Of a stretch of DNA of 33,404 nucleotides, positions 1 to 9,501 are shown piece after piece. Below the pieces are notes generated by a model, which was not told where the DNA came from, ran no database searches, and saw only the letters and a list, made by a program, of their open reading frames with translations. The stretch lies in contig JARGFJ010000026.1 of the NCBI GenBank assembly GCA_029210875.1, positions 1-33,404 of the forward strand, in the 5' to 3' direction. Each line of letters opens with the position of its first letter. Position 1 is the stretch's first letter. The DNA is from Gammaproteobacteria bacterium (GTDB lineage Bacteria; Pseudomonadota; Gammaproteobacteria; Nitrosococcales; Methylophagaceae). Position numbers and translations under genes: made by a program.

Positions 1-146
1 TCATCAAAATCTTTTGTGGTAAAAGATCTGATCGGTTAACAGGCTTTTAGTTCCCTTCTTATCCCGAGCTGAGGTTACTTAATAGTCAAAATGATTTGGA
101 TCAATTTGGTGCATAACTTTTGATTATCAATAAAATCAATTGACAA

Positions 147-1019
147 TTAACCTTCTCTAGCAAGTGGCAATTGCTGATTGTCATGTTCTTCGTCTTCTAG
201 GCCTGTTGGCGCTTGACGTTGTAATTCTAAGTCTTTGAAATTGAATAAGGTAGGGTCAGCAAGTTGTGATGGCGAAACATTTTGTAGACTACGGAAAATA
301 TTTTCCAGACGACCTGGATGTTGTTTTTCCCAACCTTGCAGCATTTCTTTGATAACTTGACGCTGCATATTTTCTTGTGAACCACATAAGTTACACGGAA
401 TGATCGGAAATTGTTGATGTTCAGCGTAGCGAATAATATCTGCTTCTTTGCTGTAGCAAAGTGGGCGGATTAAGATATTGGTTTTATCATCACTCAATAG
501 TTTGGGGGGCATGGCTTTAATTTTGCTGCCATAAAACATATTTAAAAATGCTGTTTCGATAATGTCATCGCGATGATGACCCAAGGCAATTTTTGTTATG
601 CCATTTTGCCTTGCATAACCATAGAGTGAGCCACGACGTAAACGCGAGCAAATGCCACAGGTGGTTTTACCTTCAGGTACTACTTCTTTTACGATACTGT
701 AGGTATCTTTCTCAATAATATGAAAAGCTACGCCAATTGAGCTTAAGTAGCCAGGTAATACATCTTCAGGAAAACCGGGTTGTTTTTGGTCAAGATTGAC
801 AGCAATTAAATCAAACTGAATAGGTGCGTGCTTTTGCAAGTTCAGCAAAATATCAAGCATGGTATAACTGTCTTTTCCACCAGATAGACAGACCATGACT
901 TTGTCGCCATCCTGAATCATATTATAGTCAGCAATAGCCTGACCTACCTGACGACGAAGACGTTTACGCAGTTTATTAAACTCGGTTATTTGTTTTGCAG
1001 GTGTAGCAGTATCGGACAT
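147..1019 (-). CDS. ttcA: tRNA 2-thiocytidine(32) synthetase TtcA
   Basis: ATP-dependent enzyme that thiolates cytidine 32 of certain tRNAs in the cytoplasm, using an iron-sulfur cluster. Seen in the 290-residue product: the PP-loop SGGKDS near residue 47, the CGIC pair near 121-124 and a second CNLCGS pair near 210, which are the cluster cysteines of the family. Length fits TtcA. The ATG lies directly next to the moeA stop codon with no gap, so it is the last gene of a mobAB-moeA-ttcA operon. The link to molybdenum cofactor genes is probably only positional, although both pathways draw on sulfur-transfer chemistry (inference). Very sure of family. Confidence 0.96.
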   Translation of the reverse strand: MSDTATPAKQITEFNKLRKRLRRQVGQAIADYNMIQDGDKVMVCLSGGKDSYTMLDILLNLQKHAPIQFDLIAVNLDQKQPGFPEDVLPGYLSSIGVAFHIIEKDTYSIVKEVVPEGKTTCGICSRLRRGSLYGYARQNGITKIALGHHRDDIIETAFLNMFYGSKIKAMPPKLLSDDKTNILIRPLCYSKEADIIRYAEHQQFPIIPCNLCGSQENMQRQVIKEMLQGWEKQHPGRLENIFRSLQNVSPSQLADPTLFNFKDLELQRQAPTGLEDEEHDNQQLPLAREG

Positions 1020-2279
1020 TTAAATAAGACCTGAAAAAGGTTGAACAGAGACCAGTGTATTTGGCTCAATACCATCGCAGTGTTCGTCTAATAAAATAAA
1101 ACAATTGGCAATACTCATTGAACGTAAAATGCCTGATCCTTGTTCGCCAGTGGTTTTTACTGCTAATTCGCCATTGTTATTGTTAAATAAAATACCGCGT
1201 TGAAATTCAAAGCGACCAGCACGTTTTTTGATTGCACTGATGCAATTAACGCGAACTAGGTGTGATATCTGTTCCGTTTGTCCTGATAACGCTGCCAATG
1301 CTGGTTTTACAAACTGATAAAACGTCACCATTACCGAAACGGGATTGCCAGGAAGACCGAAGAACAAGGCATCATTAACTTGTCCAAACGCTAATGGCCG
1401 ACCCGGTTTCATCGCTATTTTCCAGAAGTCAACTTGACCGAGTTCATCTAGCATTTCTTTAACATAATCGGCATCACCGACTGACACGCCGCCAGATGTA
1501 ATCACTACATCAGCTTGCTCGGAAGCCAAGATTAAGGCATCACGTAAAGCCTGTTTTTCATCTGCTATTACGCCCATATCAATGATATCGACATCACATT
1601 TTTTTAACATGCCATAGAGAGTATAGCGATTGCTGTCATAAATTTGTCCGGGTTCTAATGGCTCGCCAATCGAACGTAGTTCATCACCTGTCGAAAAAAA
1701 AGCAACGCGAAGTTGTCGTTTAACGGTGACTTCAGCAATGCCTAATGATGCAATCAAACCAAGATCTGCGGCTGTGATGCGATGGCCTTCAGCTAACACT
1801 GTTTGACCAATTGTTAAGTCTTCGCCAGCAAAGCGTACATTTTGCCCCTTTTTATGTTGTCCATGAAGCGTGATCATGGATCCATTGACTTCAACATGTT
1901 CTTGCATGACCACCGTGTCACACTGCTTAGGCATCATTGCCCCTGTCATGATTCGCACACATTCGCCACGTTGAACGTCACCGTGATAAGGATGACCGGC
2001 AAAGGCAGTACCAACTTGTTTGAGATTTACTGGGCTATCGGATAAATCATCGCCATAAATAGCATAACCATCCATTGCTGAATTATTATAGGCTGGCACC
2101 TGAATTGGTGACGTGATTTCACTATGTAATACGCGATCCAGCGCATCACGCAATGCACATTTCTGCCATGACGTAACAGGCTTAATCAAATGTGCAATTC
2201 GTTGTCTTGCTTGATCGACACTTAAAGAAGCGGTTTCTTGGGGATCGGCACAACTTGCTTGAGGTGTAAATTTGACCAT
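1020..2279 (-). CDS. moeA: Molybdopterin molybdenumtransferase MoeA
   Basis: Inserts molybdate into adenylylated molybdopterin, the last general step of molybdenum cofactor synthesis, in the cytoplasm. Seen: NSAMDGYA in the N-terminal part, TGAMMP, the SGGVSVGD motif of the MogA-like domain, and GLPGNPVSV near the C-terminus. I start at the ATG giving MVKFTPQ (419 aa). The frame stays open 18 codons further upstream, but that would run into the mobAB coding end. The chosen ATG lies 1 bp after the mobAB stop, which implies translational coupling. Length is normal for MoeA (about 400-420). Confidence 0.96.
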   Translation of the reverse strand: MVKFTPQASCADPQETASLSVDQARQRIAHLIKPVTSWQKCALRDALDRVLHSEITSPIQVPAYNNSAMDGYAIYGDDLSDSPVNLKQVGTAFAGHPYHGDVQRGECVRIMTGAMMPKQCDTVVMQEHVEVNGSMITLHGQHKKGQNVRFAGEDLTIGQTVLAEGHRITAADLGLIASLGIAEVTVKRQLRVAFFSTGDELRSIGEPLEPGQIYDSNRYTLYGMLKKCDVDIIDMGVIADEKQALRDALILASEQADVVITSGGVSVGDADYVKEMLDELGQVDFWKIAMKPGRPLAFGQVNDALFFGLPGNPVSVMVTFYQFVKPALAALSGQTEQISHLVRVNCISAIKKRAGRFEFQRGILFNNNNGELAVKTTGEQGSGILRSMSIANCFILLDEHCDGIEPNTLVSVQPFSGLI

Positions 2280-2280
2280 G

Positions 2281-3396
2281 TTATTTAGTCCAGCTTTGAG
2301 CAAAATGTTGAATAAAATCAGCAATTTTATCAACTTTATTTAAATCAAGTTGCGCTATCGTGACATCATCAATTGTTTTATCGCTAGCAATGGCAATAAT
2401 AGTGTTATCGTCAAGATAGAGTAACGGCTTGCCTAAACTAGGCCGATGCAATTCAATTTTTGCAATAGTTTCATGTTTGAAACCTTCAACCAATATCAGA
2501 TCAAGCAAATCTGTATCCAGTCGCGGAATCAGTTCAGCCAGACTTGGTTCTTTAAGTTCAGGCGGTTGTGTTTCCATTAATGCCATTAATCGACTGGACG
2601 AGACCAATACCTGTTGTGCTCCAGCTTGACGTATTTCATAGCTGTCTTTTCCCGGGACATCGATATCAAAATTATGATGAGCATGTTTAATGACCGCTAC
2701 CTCTAAACCACGTGCTCGTAATTCGGGAATAAGTTGACGTAATAAGGTCGTTTTACCAGTGCCACTAAATGCCGCAAAACCAATCATTGGAACGGGTGAG
2801 AAGACTTTTATTGCAGGTATTGATAAATCTTCAGGCCGATTGACGTTAACAAATGTATCAGGTTGATCTGAGAAATTGACTAAAGCCAATTTATGGCGTG
2901 CTAACCAAAGATCGATTTTACGATCACCATTTGCCAAAAAATCGGCTAAATCATCTTTGAGTGAGGTTGGAATTAAGCAAAATACAGGTTGTAAACGTTC
3001 ACCATCATGCGCAACAGCGATATCTGCGTGTTGTAATAATAATGTTTCCATCATTCGTTGCCGCAGTTGCAAAGAGATTTTTGGCGAATCACAAGGAGCA
3101 GTGAGAATATAGTCGCTTTTAACGGTTTGCATGGTACTTAACATGCCAGCAAGTGGGCCACAAAAACCAGTGATACTATCTTCAATGACGGGATAGCCAA
3201 AGGCTTCATAACTGTCCAAATTACGATTAGCATTAATCACGAGCTGATCAACTTGGGGTGAGAGGGCTTTTATCGCATAACTAATCAAGGGTTTATGATT
3301 GAATAGGATTAAGCCTTTATCATGGCCACCCATACGTTGCGCACGACCGCCAGCTAATATGACACCAGTAACGGATGGTAAAGAAGATGTTTTCAT
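2281..3396 (-). CDS. mobA: MobA-MobB fusion: molybdenum cofactor guanylyltransferase with MobB GTPase domain
   Basis: Residues about 10-195 are MobA: the nucleotide-binding LAGGRAQRMGG with the lysine of HDKGL, and PCDSP near 101-105 holding the metal-binding aspartate. MobA joins GMP to Mo-molybdopterin to make Mo-MGD. Residues about 203-371 are MobB, with the P-loop GFAAFSGTGKTT at 206-217 and LVEGFKH near 302-308. MobB binds GTP and helps MobA. In E. coli these are two genes; here one 371-residue chain carries both. The gene is first in the operon before moeA and ttcA, and its product implies use of Mo-bisMGD enzymes such as formate dehydrogenase or nitrate reductase. Those enzymes are inferred, not present here. 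Confidence 0.95.
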   Translation of the reverse strand: MKTSSLPSVTGVILAGGRAQRMGGHDKGLILFNHKPLISYAIKALSPQVDQLVINANRNLDSYEAFGYPVIEDSITGFCGPLAGMLSTMQTVKSDYILTAPCDSPKISLQLRQRMMETLLLQHADIAVAHDGERLQPVFCLIPTSLKDDLADFLANGDRKIDLWLARHKLALVNFSDQPDTFVNVNRPEDLSIPAIKVFSPVPMIGFAAFSGTGKTTLLRQLIPELRARGLEVAVIKHAHHNFDIDVPGKDSYEIRQAGAQQVLVSSSRLMALMETQPPELKEPSLAELIPRLDTDLLDLILVEGFKHETIAKIELHRPSLGKPLLYLDDNTIIAIASDKTIDDVTIAQLDLNKVDKIADFIQHFAQSWTK

Positions 3397-3449
3397 TTGT
3401 ATTCGCTGTTATTCTGTCGTAGAAATATGGACTAGAAAGGTTGATTTAT

Positions 3450-4094
3450 ATGATTAAATCTTGGTTCTTGGCAGCTATTATACTGTTAAATGTTCAAACC
3501 GTATGGTCTGATGAGTTACAGATTGTGGTTGTTGGGTTATTTGCAGATCATGCTGTGGTCGAAATCAATAATAAACAACGCATTTTGAGCGTGGGTAAGA
3601 CTAGTCCTGAAGGGGTTAAACTTATTTCTGCCACCAGCCAGAAAGCAGTATTAGAGATTAAAGGGAAGCAGTCCGACTATGTTTTAGGATCGCATATTGG
3701 TGCTCATTACACACCACCTGTAGCGCAACCTGTCGTTAATATATGGCCAACAAATGGCATGTATCTTACTGCGGGAAGTATTAATGGATATAGCGTTAAC
3801 TTTATCGTCGATACAGGTGCATCAAGCATAGCGTTAAATGCTGACACTGCGAAACGTTTAGGTCTGGAGTATTTAAAAGCACCACAGATAGCAGTGAAAA
3901 CAGCATCAAAAGTTGAGATTGCCTACCAAGTAAAATTAGAGCAAGTACAGGTCGGTACTATCACGCTTTATAACGTTGATGGACTAGTGATTGATGGTTC
4001 TGAGCCTAGTGTCGCATTATTGGGCATGAGCTTTTTGGGGCAACTTGATATGCAACGTACAGATAACAAATTGCAATTGAAAAAGAAATTTTAA
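3450..4094 (+). CDS. Exported retropepsin-like (clan AA) aspartic protease
   Basis: A 214-residue protein with a signal peptide (hydrophobic stretch 5-18, likely cut after VWS at 20). The C-terminal half is a single-lobe aspartic protease: FIVDTGASS with catalytic D121, and the hydrophobic-Gly pattern LLGMSFLGQLD near 190-200. Such proteases need a dimer to form the active site. The N-terminal region 24-80 looks like the small beta domain of GspC/PilP-type proteins (VVGLFADHAVVEIN, then LSVGKTSPEG); this is my reading and unproven. Start: an upstream in-frame TTG exists, but AAAGG at 3436-3440 suits the ATG at 3450. Divergent from mobAB; it ends at a strong terminator. Substrate unknown; periplasmic by inference. 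Confidence 0.85.
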   Translation: MIKSWFLAAIILLNVQTVWSDELQIVVVGLFADHAVVEINNKQRILSVGKTSPEGVKLISATSQKAVLEIKGKQSDYVLGSHIGAHYTPPVAQPVVNIWPTNGMYLTAGSINGYSVNFIVDTGASSIALNADTAKRLGLEYLKAPQIAVKTASKVEIAYQVKLEQVQVGTITLYNVDGLVIDGSEPSVALLGMSFLGQLDMQRTDNKLQLKKKF

Positions 4095-4113
4095 AACGCA
4101 ATAATGGATACAA

Positions 4114-4148
4114 AAAAGCCCCTGTTAGTTTAGCTGGCAGGGGCTTTG
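4114..4148. terminator. Bidirectional rho-independent terminator
   Basis: A perfect 9-bp stem AAGCCCCTG (4116-4124) and CAGGGGCTT (4138-4146) with a 13-nt loop. Six A lie on the left side, so the minus strand reads through the stem into a run of T, and the plus strand ends in TTTGTGTG. It sits between the convergent protease gene and folE2 and can stop both transcripts. The minus-strand T run is the better one. Confidence 0.9.
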
Positions 4149-4165
4149 TGTGTTGCTAATAGTTG

Positions 4166-4972
4166 TTAGAAACCGTTAGTAATCAATGCATATGCCGAGT
4201 GGTTATGAATTGATTCAAAGTTTTCTGATTCAACCGTGTAAGCATTAATGCGTTTGTCATCATTAAGACGAGCGGCAATATCACGGACGATATCTTCAAC
4301 AAATTTAGGATTATCATAAGCACGTTCAGTGACATATTTCTCGTCTGGACGTTTTAATAAACCAAAAATTTCACATGATGCTTCTTGTTCAACCATATCG
4401 ATAATGTCTTCTATCCAAATGAAGCGATCAGCACGGACAGTGACGGTTACATGTGAACGTTGGTTATGTGCACCGTAGTCAGAAATGTTTTTAGAACATG
4501 GGCAAAGACTGGTTACAGGCACAACTACTTTAACCATAACGTCAGTTTTATCACCTGTAATTTCACCGATAAAGCTGACTTGATAATCCATCAAGCTTTT
4601 AACTTTACTGATAGGCGCTTCTTTATTCACAAAATAAGGAAATGCCATTTCAATGTAGCCAGATTCAGCTTGCAGACGCTCAGTCATTTCACTCAACATT
4701 TCGCGGAATGATTTAACCGTGATCTCATGTTCATGTTTGTTCAAAATCTCAACAAAGCGTGACATGTGAGTGCCTTTGAACTGATGAGGCAAATTCACAT
4801 ACATATTAAAATGAGCGATGGTATGTTGTTCACCACTGGTACGATCACTTACTTTTACAGGGTGTTGGATATCTTTGATACCGACTTTGTCGATTGCAAT
4901 ATGACGTTTATCAGCAATATTCTGAACATCTTCAATTTCATCACAGCAATCTGGTTTGATATCTGTTGTCAT
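4166..4972 (-). CDS. folE2: GTP cyclohydrolase FolE2 (type IB)
   Basis: Converts GTP to 7,8-dihydroneopterin triphosphate, the entry to folate and to queuosine (preQ0) synthesis. Seen in 268 residues: the signature [19 protein letters not shown], with the probable catalytic C157 and H169, plus [11 protein letters not shown] near 68-77 and [14 protein letters not shown] near the C-terminus. FolE2 is the cyclohydrolase form that does not depend strictly on zinc, unlike FolE. It lies 6 bp after queD, whose product uses dihydroneopterin triphosphate, so the pair makes sense as a pathway unit. I saw no clear Zur-box near it. It is probably the last gene of the xseB-ispA-dxs-queD-folE2 run, before the terminator. 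Confidence 0.96.
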   Translation of the reverse strand: MTTDIKPDCCDEIEDVQNIADKRHIAIDKVGIKDIQHPVKVSDRTSGEQHTIAHFNMYVNLPHQFKGTHMSRFVEILNKHEHEITVKSFREMLSEMTERLQAESGYIEMAFPYFVNKEAPISKVKSLMDYQVSFIGEITGDKTDVMVKVVVPVTSLCPCSKNISDYGAHNQRSHVTVTVRADRFIWIEDIIDMVEQEASCEIFGLLKRPDEKYVTERAYDNPKFVEDIVRDIAARLNDDKRINAYTVESENFESIHNHSAYALITNGF

Positions 4973-4978
4973 TTTTTA

Positions 4979-5359
4979 TTAGTCCTCGCTATAACGAACA
5001 CATGCACGATCCGTTTCCCAAAGGGTAACGCCTGATACTGTTGCGATATCGTTATTTAGGGTTATACTCAATTTTTGATAGAAATATTGAGCAATATTTT
5101 CTGCTGTCGGGTTAATGACATCGAATGGTGGTATATCGTTCAGATAACGATGGTCCAATGTTTTTGCCAATTCTCGGGTAGCAGTTTTAATGGTTTTAAA
5201 GTCCATACCCATGCCATGATCATTAAGTGCAGTGGCAGTGACTTCAACTTCCAATTTCCAATTGTGACCATGCATACGGCTACAATCCCCTGGATAGTCT
5301 CTTAGGGTATGTGCAGAAGCAAAATCAGCTAAAATTTTTAAGGTATAGGTCGCGCTCAT
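4979..5359 (-). CDS. queD: 6-carboxytetrahydropterin synthase QueD
   Basis: Converts dihydroneopterin triphosphate to 6-carboxy-5,6,7,8-tetrahydropterin in preQ0/queuosine synthesis. The 126-residue protein has the zinc ligands H17 and the HGH motif (H30, H32), the catalytic Cys in GDCSRMHGHN (C26), LDHRYLND in the middle and the pterin-anchoring glutamate in LWETDRA near the end. Length is typical. Adjacent folE2 supplies its substrate. The 42-bp gap to the dxs stop upstream shows no terminator, so cotranscription with dxs is likely. A eukaryote-type pyruvoyl-tetrahydropterin synthase role is a less likely alternative. Confidence 0.93.
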   Translation of the reverse strand: MSATYTLKILADFASAHTLRDYPGDCSRMHGHNWKLEVEVTATALNDHGMGMDFKTIKTATRELAKTLDHRYLNDIPPFDVINPTAENIAQYFYQKLSITLNNDIATVSGVTLWETDRACVRYSED

Positions 5360-5401
5360 AGTTGACTATTATACTCAGGTATTACTGTCGAGAACAGAAC
5401 A

Positions 5402-7240
5402 TTATGCCGGAAAATGCTGTTTAACGGTATCAATAATACCGTTTGCATCAAGGCCGCAGTCTGCTAATTGTTGTTTATGTTCGCCATGATCAATGAAGTG
5501 ATCGGGTAATCCCATAATTGATATCGCGGTCTGACTGCCTATCGATAACAGATATTCTGCGACGGCTGAACCCGCGCCACCCAAGCGTGCATTTTCTTCT
5601 ATAGTAATAATCAAATCATGCGATTCCGCGATATTTTTGATTAAATTCTGATCAAGCGGTTTAATAAATCGCATGTTTACGACCGTTGCATTAAGCTGCT
5701 GTGCGGCATCTAATGCCGGTTGTACCATGGTGCCAAAGGCTAAAAACGCAATTTTTTGGCCTTGACGTTTTAGTTGTGCCTTACCAATTTCAAGCGCGGT
5801 TAATTCAGGTTCTATCTGGGTGCCAATGCCAGCACCTCGAGGATAGCGAACAGCAGCGGGACCATTATGGTAGTAGCCGGTGGTTAACATTTGACGACAT
5901 TCATTCTCATCAGCTGGTGCCATAACAATCAAATTGGGGATACAGCGCAAATAACTCAGATCAAAACTTCCGGCATGGGTTGCACCATCCGCACCAACTA
6001 ATCCACCACGATCGATTGCAAATAATACGGGTAGATTTTGTAATGCAACATCATGAATCAATTGATCATAAGCGCGCTGTAAGAAAGTGGAATAAATGGC
6101 AACAACGGGCTTTTTACCTTCACATGCCATACCGGCAGCCAGCGTTACCGAATGTTGTTCTGCGATGCCAACATCAAAATAGCGATCGGGAAATTGTTCT
6201 GAGAATGCATTAAGACCTGAACCATCACACATGGCTGGCGTTATACCGATCAGATCCTTAGACTCCTTGGCCATATCACATAACCATTGACCAAAGACTT
6301 GGGTATAAGTAGGGCCTGACGGTTTACTGTTGGCAGGGCTGACACCATGAAATTTGCCCGGTTGCAGTTCCGCAGGCTCATAACCTTTACCTTTTTTGGT
6401 GACGATATGAAGAAATTGAGGCCCTTTACGGTCGCGAAGATTTGTTAGGGTTGCAATTAAGGTATCAAGATCATGGCCATCAATTGGCCCGATGTAATTG
6501 AAACCCATTTCTTCGAATAATGTACCGGGAATCATCATGCCTTTAACATGTTCTTCTGCTCTACGAGCAAATTCCCAGGCAGAAGGTAACTTTTCTAATA
6601 CCTTTTTACTGCCTTCACGGGCAGAAGCATAAAAACTACCAGATAATAATTTAGCCAGATAATTAGACATACCACCGACATTTTTAGATATCGACATTTC
6701 ATTATCATTGAGGATAACTAATACGTTAGCTTCCAAATCACCAGCATGTGCCAATGCTTCATACGCTTGTCCTGCCGTTAATGCGCCATCACCAATGATC
6801 GCGATAGAATGACGAGGGTCATTGTTGTGCTGAGAGGCAATTGCCATACCTAAAGCGGCACTAATCGATGTACTGGAATGCCCAACACCAAAGGCATCAT
6901 AGTCACTTTCACTACGTTTAGGAAAACCAGATAAGCCACCTGCTTGACGCATGGTGTGCATTTGATTGCGACGACCGGTAAGAATTTTATGAACATAGCT
7001 TTGATGACCGACATCCCATACCAGACGGTCATTAGGCGTATCAAATACATAATGTAAGGCTAATGTCAACTCAATCACACCAAGGTTAGATGAAATATGC
7101 CCGCCCGTTTGTTGGACACTATTTACAATCAGAGATCTGATTTCTTCAGCTAATTTGGGTAGCTGTTTCTTATCCAATTGCCGTAAATCTTCAGGACTAT
7201 TAATCTGGGCAAGGGTGGCATTATCCATATCATTTTTCAT
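5402..7240 (-). CDS. dxs: 1-deoxy-D-xylulose-5-phosphate synthase
   Basis: First step of the MEP isoprenoid pathway: condenses pyruvate with glyceraldehyde 3-phosphate using thiamine diphosphate. The 612-residue product has [11 protein letters not shown] near 46-56, the thiamine-binding [14 protein letters not shown] to NDNEMSIS region (about 150-185), and the transketolase pyrimidine-binding segment with [10 protein letters not shown] near 360-370. Length is normal (about 620). A second in-frame ATG lies four codons later, and neither start has a strong ribosome site. It starts 4 bp after the ispA stop, so coupling within xseB-ispA-dxs is likely. This order is classical in gammaproteobacteria. 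Confidence 0.97.
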   Translation of the reverse strand: MKNDMDNATLAQINSPEDLRQLDKKQLPKLAEEIRSLIVNSVQQTGGHISSNLGVIELTLALHYVFDTPNDRLVWDVGHQSYVHKILTGRRNQMHTMRQAGGLSGFPKRSESDYDAFGVGHSSTSISAALGMAIASQHNNDPRHSIAIIGDGALTAGQAYEALAHAGDLEANVLVILNDNEMSISKNVGGMSNYLAKLLSGSFYASAREGSKKVLEKLPSAWEFARRAEEHVKGMMIPGTLFEEMGFNYIGPIDGHDLDTLIATLTNLRDRKGPQFLHIVTKKGKGYEPAELQPGKFHGVSPANSKPSGPTYTQVFGQWLCDMAKESKDLIGITPAMCDGSGLNAFSEQFPDRYFDVGIAEQHSVTLAAGMACEGKKPVVAIYSTFLQRAYDQLIHDVALQNLPVLFAIDRGGLVGADGATHAGSFDLSYLRCIPNLIVMAPADENECRQMLTTGYYHNGPAAVRYPRGAGIGTQIEPELTALEIGKAQLKRQGQKIAFLAFGTMVQPALDAAQQLNATVVNMRFIKPLDQNLIKNIAESHDLIITIEENARLGGAGSAVAEYLLSIGSQTAISIMGLPDHFIDHGEHKQQLADCGLDANGIIDTVKQHFPA

Positions 7241-7244
7241 AATG

Positions 7245-8150
7245 TTAGTGGCTACGTTTTACAACAAATTGCGCTAAGGCTGCAAGAATATGTGTGTCAA
7301 AGGCTAAGTCATCAAGCTCGGCAAGTGCGCTATTTATTAAATCAATTGCTTTTTGTTGTGCCACATCAAGTCCTAATAATGCAGGGTAGGTCGGTTTATT
7401 TAAACTAATATCTGCGCCTTGTGTTTTGCCCAATGTTTCAGTATCTGCAATCACATCGAGCACATCATCTTGTACTTGAAATGCTAAGCCGATGGCTTGC
7501 GCGTAATTATCTAATTTAGCCAAAGTATGTAGATCGGTATATTCTGAGGCTAAGGCACCTAGTCGTACACTTGCACGAATTAACGCACCTGTTTTTAATT
7601 CATGCATTTTTTGTAATGCATCTAAACTCAGTTGCTGACCGACAGATTCTAAATCAATCGCTTGCCCACCTGCCATACCAAAAACACCAGACTGCACCGC
7701 TAAGGTTTTAACCATGTTACTTTGTTGGAGCGGAGATAACTGCTTAGAACACAATACATCAAACGCTAAAGATTGTAATGCATCGCCAACTAATAAAGCC
7801 GTTGCCTCGTTATAGGCTTTATGACAGGTTGGGCGGCCGCGGCGTAAATCATCATCATCCATGATCGGCATATCATCATGTACTAAGGAATAAGCATGAA
7901 TCATTTCAACGGCAGAAGCGGGTGGATCAAGTAAGCTTAAATCGGCATTTAACGCTTCACCAGTAGCGTAGACTAATAAGGCGCGTAGACGTTTGCCACC
8001 GCCTAAAGTTGAATAGCGCATCGCTTCAAGTAATTGAGATGATGTCTTATTCGTCGTATCGCTGCTTTCAGGAATGTGTTTAGAAAGTATGTTTTCAATA
8101 CGTTGTTGGCGCTGTTGCATCCAGGCCGTAAGGCTAAAACCAGTTATCAC
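7245..8150 (-). CDS. ispA: (2E,6E)-farnesyl diphosphate synthase
   Basis: Prenyltransferase that builds farnesyl diphosphate from dimethylallyl/geranyl diphosphate and isopentenyl diphosphate, feeding undecaprenyl phosphate and ubiquinone synthesis. Seen: the first aspartate-rich motif [12 protein letters not shown] near 99-110 and the second one VQDDVLD near 229-235. The 301-residue length fits IspA rather than the longer octaprenyl synthases. The start codon is GTG, and it overlaps the xseB stop as GTGA, the usual sign of translational coupling. Confidence 0.96.
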   Translation of the reverse strand: MITGFSLTAWMQQRQQRIENILSKHIPESSDTTNKTSSQLLEAMRYSTLGGGKRLRALLVYATGEALNADLSLLDPPASAVEMIHAYSLVHDDMPIMDDDDLRRGRPTCHKAYNEATALLVGDALQSLAFDVLCSKQLSPLQQSNMVKTLAVQSGVFGMAGGQAIDLESVGQQLSLDALQKMHELKTGALIRASVRLGALASEYTDLHTLAKLDNYAQAIGLAFQVQDDVLDVIADTETLGKTQGADISLNKPTYPALLGLDVAQQKAIDLINSALAELDDLAFDTHILAALAQFVVKRSH

Positions 8151-8392
8151 GATTCAGATGTATTGGGGTCAAAATCCACCAAGCTTGATCGGCCGGATTG
8201 CTGTATTAACATTTGAACTTTCTGCTCTGCTGATTGCAAGGTTTCTTGGCAATCACGCGTTAGCAAAACGCCACTTTCATAGAGTTTAAGTGATTCTTCA
8301 AGGCTGATATCACCTTGTTCAAGACGCTCTACTAACGATTCCAGCTCTGCGACAGCTGCTTCATAATCGAGTTTTTTCTTTTTTGCCACCAT
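8147..8392 (-). CDS. xseB: Exodeoxyribonuclease VII small subunit
   Basis: Small subunit of the single-strand-specific exonuclease VII. The 81-residue, two-helix protein shows the family pattern YEAAVAELESLVERLEQGD followed by LEESLKLYESGV and LTRDCQETL. It is first in the xseB-ispA-dxs run, as in E. coli and Pseudomonas. The ATG is preceded by AGAGACAG at a reasonable distance. The large subunit gene xseA is not in this window. Confidence 0.95.
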   Translation of the reverse strand: MVAKKKKLDYEAAVAELESLVERLEQGDISLEESLKLYESGVLLTRDCQETLQSAEQKVQMLIQQSGRSSLVDFDPNTSES

Positions 8393-8425
8393 GACTGTCT
8401 CTAACCAAAAATCGAGTTAGTGCCT

Positions 8426-8431
8426 ATTATA
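8426..8431 (-). promoter_or_regulatory. Possible -10 element for xseB operon
   Basis: The minus strand reads TATAAT, a perfect -10 hexamer, 34 bp before the xseB ATG. No good -35 hexamer lies at 16-18 bp (the 17-bp position reads AGGCAA). It is in the 125-bp divergent gap between xseB and ribF. Weak evidence. Confidence 0.3.
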
Positions 8432-8517
8432 GGTTAATCGTCGTATTATTGCCTGCTGGATTGTTTGTGGCATAAGCTTTAGGCTGTTACCGTTTTATTA
8501 GCGATTTTAAAATCAAT

Positions 8518-9453
8518 ATGCAAAGAATTATTCGAGGTTTACACAATTTACCATCACAGCCAATCACTGGCTGTGTTGCCACTATTGGTAATTTTGATGG
8601 GATCCACCTTGGACATCAGGCGGTATTAAGCCAATTGGCGATGAAAGCTGATACGCTTGGATTGCCAGCAGTAATTATTACATTTGAACCTCAACCGAAT
8701 GAGTTTTTTGCGCCTGATAAAGCGCCAGCACGATTATGTCGTTTTCGTGAAAAAGTGGAAGCACTGCGTTGTTATTCAATTCAACAGCTCTGTGTTTTAC
8801 GTTTTGATAAAAAACTGGCCAATATGACCGCTGACACGTTTATTGAGCGTTTGTTAGTTCAAGGTTTAAATGTGCGTTATTTAGTGGTGGGTGACGATTT
8901 TAAGTTTGGTAAAGACCGACAAGGCGACTTTGTGTTACTACAGCAAGCTGGCAAACAGCACGGTTTTCAAGTGGTTAATATGCATACCTTTGCCATTGAA
9001 CAAAAACGTGTTAGCAGTACTCGTATTCGTAAAGCCTTGGAAGCGGGTGATTTAATTATGGCAGAAAAATTACTTGGTCGTCCGTTTCGTATGAGTGGTC
9101 GCGTTGCGCATGGCGATAAACGTGGTCGCACCATGGGCTTTCCTACTGCGAACATTCATTTACATCGCCACAAAGTACCTTTGAACGGGGTTTATGCGGT
9201 TCAACTGTTTGGTATCGAAGGCGAACCGATTCAAGGTGTGGCTAATATTGGAGTAAGACCAACCGTGGGTGCTGAAAAAGCATTATTAGAAGTGCATCTA
9301 TTCGATTTTAACCGGGAAATCTATGGCGAACATGTGCAAGTACATTTCTTACATAAATTACGAGATGAAACCAAATTTGATAGTTTGGAATCATTGATTA
9401 CGCAAATAAAACTAGACTGCCAGCAAGCAAAACGCTTTTTCGTTACTAGTTAA
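8518..9453 (+). CDS. ribF: Bifunctional riboflavin kinase / FAD synthetase
   Basis: Makes FMN from riboflavin and FAD from FMN. The N-terminal nucleotidyltransferase half carries TIGNFDGIHLGHQ near 23-35 and SSTRIRKAL near 162-170. The C-terminal kinase half begins at GRPFRMSGRVAHGDKRGR, with GFPTANI near 207-213 binding flavin and ATP. The 311-residue length is typical. There is no strong Shine-Dalgarno before the ATG at 8518 and no better alternative start. In many relatives ileS and lspA follow ribF; here the next genes encode an interrupted lipoprotein and cytochromes instead. No FMN riboswitch-like leader is visible. Confidence 0.96.
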   Translation: MQRIIRGLHNLPSQPITGCVATIGNFDGIHLGHQAVLSQLAMKADTLGLPAVIITFEPQPNEFFAPDKAPARLCRFREKVEALRCYSIQQLCVLRFDKKLANMTADTFIERLLVQGLNVRYLVVGDDFKFGKDRQGDFVLLQQAGKQHGFQVVNMHTFAIEQKRVSSTRIRKALEAGDLIMAEKLLGRPFRMSGRVAHGDKRGRTMGFPTANIHLHRHKVPLNGVYAVQLFGIEGEPIQGVANIGVRPTVGAEKALLEVHLFDFNREIYGEHVQVHFLHKLRDETKFDSLESLITQIKLDCQQAKRFFVTS

Positions 9454-9456
9454 ATG

Positions 9457-9480
9457 GATCAATAGTGTCATCGATTGATC
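9457..9480. repeat. Inverted repeat between ribF and the lipoprotein gene
   Basis: Perfect 7-bp arms GATCAAT (9457-9463) and ATTGATC (9474-9480) with a 10-nt spacer, starting three bases after the ribF stop codon and ending 21 bp before the next ATG. No T run follows on either strand, so it is not a standard terminator. It could be an operator or a mRNA hairpin; function not shown. Confidence 0.4.
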
Positions 9481-9501
9481 AAAGAATATCAGGGAGTAGT
9501 T

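Noticed and set aside
9-27. AT-rich hairpin ATCTTTT / AAAAGAT, a possible ttcA terminator
   Set aside because: The stem is weak, it lies 120 bp past the ttcA stop, and only a short T run follows on the minus strand. The rest of 1-146 shows no gene.
1842-2045. Plus-strand open frame inside moeA, and similar frames inside other genes
   Set aside because: They are opposite-strand or shifted frames of well-supported genes, with no ribosome site or family features.
8440-8448. Minus-strand TAATACGAC, resembling the start of a T7 promoter
   Set aside because: Only nine bases match and there is no phage gene nearby; a coincidence beside a -10 element.
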